Positions 59,438-64,000 of a stretch of 64,000 bases of DNA are shown here, in pieces. Source of the stretch: Phoebastria nigripes (lineage: Eukaryota > Chordata > Aves > Procellariiformes > Diomedeidae); the NCBI GenBank assembly GCA_035582835.1, contig JAYKAV010002973.1, forward strand, positions 228,961 through 292,960, read 5' to 3'. A program made the position numbers and the translations under genes. The notes beneath the pieces are model-generated. The model searched no databases. It had not been told where the DNA came from and saw only the letters and a program-made list of their open reading frames with translations. Within the stretch, counting starts at the first letter, position 1. The number at the start of each line of letters is the position of its first letter.

Positions 59438-62400
59438 GGGAAAAAAGAATAGCCTTATTTTTAAAACGGCCTTATTTCCTTAGGAAGAAACAAGGGATGG
59501 GTGGCACATTAAGGATTTAAAAGAAAGTCTGTGAAAGGAGTCAGGAAAAATGCTTTTATCAGGAGCTTAGAAGCTCATAATGAGTGACAGCTAATGCCAC
59601 AAACAAACTCTAATTAATGATGCTCTGATGAGAGTAAATGTCCCCTGGAGAGGAAACAAAATAGAACAGTGACAGAATTTGAGAGAGAGAAAAAGCTAAG
59701 GTTAAGATGAATAAAATGTTATGGTATAAATAAAAGCTCTGTGTTTAAGTAGAAACAAAGCTGAAATTCATTAAACAGCAATGATCATGCATCTTGTAAT
59801 AACTTCTACTGATTCCATGCTACTTGTCACATTTTGGGGAGACAGAATGTACCTTTGGGGAACCTGAATTTACATGCTTCTGTGTGGCAATAATTAGTGA
59901 ATTTTGGCTTAGTTTGTAAAAAGCTTGTTGGCCATAAGAGGAAAAATGCCTTAAGTTTTTTTTGTCCAAGTTATGTTACTGTTCATAGGAAATCAAACTC
60001 AGGTACGACAGATAAAAATATTTGCAGAGATATTTCCTTCTGCTGCGATTACTTGAATTGAGCAGATTTTAGAACCATTGTGCATGTTTATGGAGCATTT
60101 ACTTACATGAATAGTCCCATAGGCCATTTTGTCTGAGCTGCTGCAAGGGAATGCCTCAGGTTTTCCACCTCTCCCTCCACATCCCCGGACATGAGCCTTG
60201 GCAGCAGATTCCTGCATTTCCTGCCTCATGCTCACCCAGCATTTACTGTAGGCATTTTGCAATCCTGCTCCATCATTTTATAAGGTGTAGACCTCCCCTT
60301 GAACCATGGCATTTCTCACTGGCATGCCCTATCTACATTGGCAGCATGAGGAAAGTTGATAAATGTGAGGTAATTGACTGGACTCAGATTTAGACCTTTC
60401 ACGTGTCAGTCTTTTCCTGCTCTTCCTCTAAGGTTTAACTGTGCCTTGAGAATTTTGTTAGAAGGAAGAAGATGGTTGGGGAAGAAAGCTGCCTGGTTGC
60501 CTTGCCTTCACTGCCTTTACTGAGTCAGAGTTGGGAGAAATTACACTTCCCTAAGATCAAAACAACATGCTCAAGTGGGAGAAGTTTTGTATTAAAAGGT
60601 AGAACAGGGAATTTGTTAGAGACTTGCAGGCTTCTGGGAGGAAAAAAGAATATTTTAGTACCAGGGAGAGGATCCTGAGTCACCTTCAGAAGTAATGAAG
60701 AGAAGACTTTCCCAGGGAGAAAAAGGAGCCCATCTGGAATTTATTACAATACGCAAAGTCATTAAAATTGCTGAACAGAAAAGATGAGCAGTGATAAGGA
60801 TGCAGCAGTCAGACACCTTTTAATATCAAGCCTGCGTCATCCTGCAGGCCTGAGATTCTGTTTTTTAAGAGTTAATATGGTGTAGTCTCATAAATTACAT
60901 AAATTTACAAATGGGGATTAAGGCTCTGGCTAACTCATCAGCCTATTTTCTCTCATGTTGACTACACTGATGAATGTAGAAACCAGGGAAAGCTATTATA
61001 ATGATCCACCTTTTTTTTTTTTAATATCTAAACAATCAGATAAAGGTATTTTTACATGTTTCAGTTAAAAATTAAAAACATTCTGGTGCACATACCTGGT
61101 GCTCATCCGTCTAGTTTGTCTGTGACTTCCTTTACATACTATCCCTCCCACTTAGAAAGTTTTATTTTCCTGACACTCCTTTAAGCCCAGCTTTCACATC
61201 TCATTCAAATGCTTACTATTGCTGCTTTCTCAGGGCTGCAGTGAGAAAACATTTACTACCTAAAACTTCTTTAGAAAAAACAACCAGAAATCTTCTTTCT
61301 TCCTGCCATTCTAATTGGTCTTTTTCTTTGTTTAAAGGCACAGGAAGGCCAAGTGAGTTACTGTTCCTAAATATTTTGTTAGTTCAAAGCTGACAAACAC
61401 GTCCAGGAAGATAACTACATACTTACTCAATCCCTTATGTAATAACATTTCCCATTTTCATTTTTCCAGCTGTATTTATCTCTTTTGCTATTCAACTGCA
61501 AAATAAATAAATCTCTGTAGAATGATAATCCACGAGGAGTTTGGTATGTGAAAATGTGACACAAGTGTCACTAAGTTTAAGAAAAAGCATGTGCAAATGT
61601 CAGTGATGAATAAAGATTTAGATTAAGTCTGTAGAGGTTCATGACCTTTTTCTGAACTTCGTAACAAATGTTAGTTTCTGGTCTTGAACATCAAATGCAT
61701 TTAAGCTAATCTTCAAAATTTAAATGATTACATTCACTAATTTTGCCTTCTTTAAATCTTCCTTAAGAAAAAAAAAAAAAAAACAAATAGAATTGAAATG
61801 AACTGTTAATTTGTTTTTTGTTTTAATTTCTTTTTAATTTAAGTAGAAATTGATGATATATTGCTGAAGTTTCTGTATGATCAGAGTTGAGAAAAATATC
61901 ATATAATCTTGCAACCACTTACACCGAACTTGTTTTCCCCATGTTACGTCAGCACAATATCTCAGTTGTGAAATAGGAAGGTTAAATATAGAGCAGAAAG
62001 GAGGAGGGATTTTTTTTTTTTTTTAATTGTCTCTGAAACAGCCAGAAGAAATGTCAGTGCTGAGAATGGCTATTCTTTGATGGAAATATGAATTTAATTA
62101 TGAATTTAATTATTTGACTTGCTCCATAAGTATAAAAATAAGAGCAAAAGCTCATTTAACAAAGCCAGGCAGTCTTTTAACAGTAATGATCCAGAAATAT
62201 TTTGAATCACTTCTCCAATTTCGAGAATCATTTGAGCCGTGCATAACAACTAAATCTTTTCTTTTTTTTTTTTTTTCTTCCAAAAAAAGTAGAGATTCAG
62301 CAGGCTACTTAAAACACTGTGCTTTTTTTTAGCTTTGATCAAAATACTTATTTCTTTAAGCTGTTTTTCTGGCATGATGAATGGAGTGATACAGAATTAG

Positions 62401-64000
62401 GTTGTGGGGGAAGAAGTGTGAAAGGCACTTTATCATTCTATTTCCCCATTTTAAGTAACATTTAACTTAAAGCATTAAGGGCTCTTTCTGCTCTTTAATT
62501 CAGTGGGAGTTTGCCCATTGATTTCATAGAAGAGAAATAACTCACTAAAGTAGGTGCTTTTGGTGTGTTTCAGTAATGCGTTTTGTCAGTTTTATTATCT
62601 CCTGAATCTTGTATTGTCACTTTAAATCTGAGTAATCTGTATCATCAGTGACATAAAACTTTGCTATATGAAGTCTGCCATTTTGAATTTATCATCTAAG
62701 CTGGTAATTCAGCTGGAACTGCTGCAGGGGCTGAAAGCACATTTTGTGACCCTTGCTTCTCACCTTGGCCACTGCCCTGTATGCAAGCCGCATATCCCAA
62801 TACCCTGTCCTGCTAAATCAGTTTCTCTTCCTTTGGAAGAGATACAGTGCCACAAGGAGCCATCCTCTGGGCATCTGCAAGGCTATTACTGTATCTCCAT
62901 TTTGTTCAAGCTGAGATGGAATGGCCATAGTCATCTTGCTTTGTCTTTCTATGGACATTTTTACATTTTTCATTAATAGAAATCTACCCCATCAGAAAAT
63001 ATCCTGCAAGGAGTGTCACAGAGACACTGCAATCAGATAGAGTAAGTGAATTTTAATTTTGAATACGAATCTGTAAAAATAGCTTACAAAACTTTGACAG
63101 ATACTGAAGGAAAAGGTAACCTGAAATCAAATATCCCAATCTGTATACATGAAAAAGTCCTATCTTTGCTTATTTCTGTGTATCCTGTATTAAAGAAAAA
63201 GAGAAAAGTATTGTCTGGTTTTGGAGTTATAGACTGGCAGGATTTGATGATGCAATAGGATAATCTAGGACCATTTACAAGCACAGTCAACTCAAGCAAA
63301 TACTTCAAAGCTCAAACAAATATCTGTACATACATACTTTTTAATAGCTCTAAGTCCTGGTGCCTTACATTTTTCAACCTTATAAATAGCAGATAGCTAA
63401 TGTCTACATATTAAACATCTAAAAGCCCCTCAACATAAAACAAAAGCTTATCAACATAATTTTCAGAATTAAGGATCTTAGTTCCCTTGAAAAAATATAT
63501 CTTTCTTATGGTTTGGTTATTACTGTCTTGCTGAGAGAGTAAGTAAGGGTTAATCCAATCTCAATTCGCTTTGGCCTGAAGGTTTCAGAGTCAGAGTGGT
63601 AGACTGTACTCCAAATGACAATGGAGATTTTCATTTATTTGAAGTATTTCTTCAATGATCAGGTTTCAGGAAACATATTCCATTATGGACTATGAAGGGA
63701 AAGACTGAGATGGGGAGGTAAGTCTTTAGGTTAGGAAGCAAAGGGCTGGGAAGTAGATGAAAGCAGAGTCTCTGGAGGGGAGACACTAAAGCTCAATTTC
63801 ACTCCCTCCTGTTCCCACCTCAAATTTATGCACTTAGCTATGCAGTGAAGTTAAGAGTCAGTTCCACAGTGGATCGAGAGATGTTCCCATCTGCCCTGGT
63901 TCTTTACCTGAATGTAGTATTTTTAGTTTGTTATTTGAAATGAATGGACATTGTTTGATTAATCTTCAGTTACAGATTAAATACAAAATTGATACATCCC
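59438..64000. other. Unique AT-rich stretch to the right edge
   Basis: No gene, RNA or transposon recognised. A slightly GC-richer patch spans about 60130-60320. T- or A-runs lie near 61010, 61768, 62010 and 62262. A 12-bp tandem duplication (ATGAATTTAATT) lies at about 62089-62112. A 102-codon frame at 62668-62976 and a 70-codon frame at 63046-63258 have no motif I know. Confidence 0.5.

Noticed and set aside
1..64000. tRNA, rRNA or bacterial/phage defence systems
   Set aside because: No cloverleaf with T-loop GGTTCRA and matching stems was found by eye, no operon-like gene packing exists, and the sequence is vertebrate in character.

Overview
The window looks like a piece of a bird (probably neoavian) nuclear chromosome. 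It is AT-rich, has no bacterial gene organisation, and contains many CR1 LINE copies with the avian 3' tail (repeats of ATTCTATG), plus a set of about 550-600 bp retroviral LTRs of an ERVL-like avian type with 5-bp target duplications. I recognise no host protein-coding gene, tRNA, rRNA or CRISPR array. The host DNA between the repeats reads as intergenic or intronic sequence, and nearly all short open frames in it look like chance.

Layout: 1-638 is the end of a decayed retroviral pol fragment that enters from the left edge. 639-11.8 kb is unique AT-rich DNA with a few microsatellites. 11.8-17.7 kb holds a CR1 scrap, a solo LTR with its duplication, more CR1 scraps and a GC-rich island. 20.4-26.5 kb is a retroelement cluster: a 2.2-kb CR1 with a nearly complete reverse transcriptase, a small inverted CR1 beside it, and a second CR1 split by a solo LTR. 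27.8-33.1 kb has two more LTRs and an ancient CR1 relic interrupted by a younger CR1. 33.1-48.3 kb is mostly unique DNA with simple repeats, a 54-bp direct repeat pair and a degenerate ~30-bp repeat. 48.3-56.1 kb has CR1 scraps, a possible second LTR type and two closely spaced solo LTRs. 56.1-64 kb is unique except for one CR1 scrap.

No gene-based system is visible. The most informative biology is retroelement history. The six related LTRs fall into two U3 types and two R-U5 types, and all four combinations occur; the switch lies just after the TATA box. That is the pattern expected from strand-transfer recombination between co-packaged retroviral RNAs. Two nested insertions (LTR in CR1, young CR1 in ancient CR1) give relative ages, and a CpG-containing CRE in the LTR promoters is intact in only one copy. 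Alignments and identities were judged by eye.
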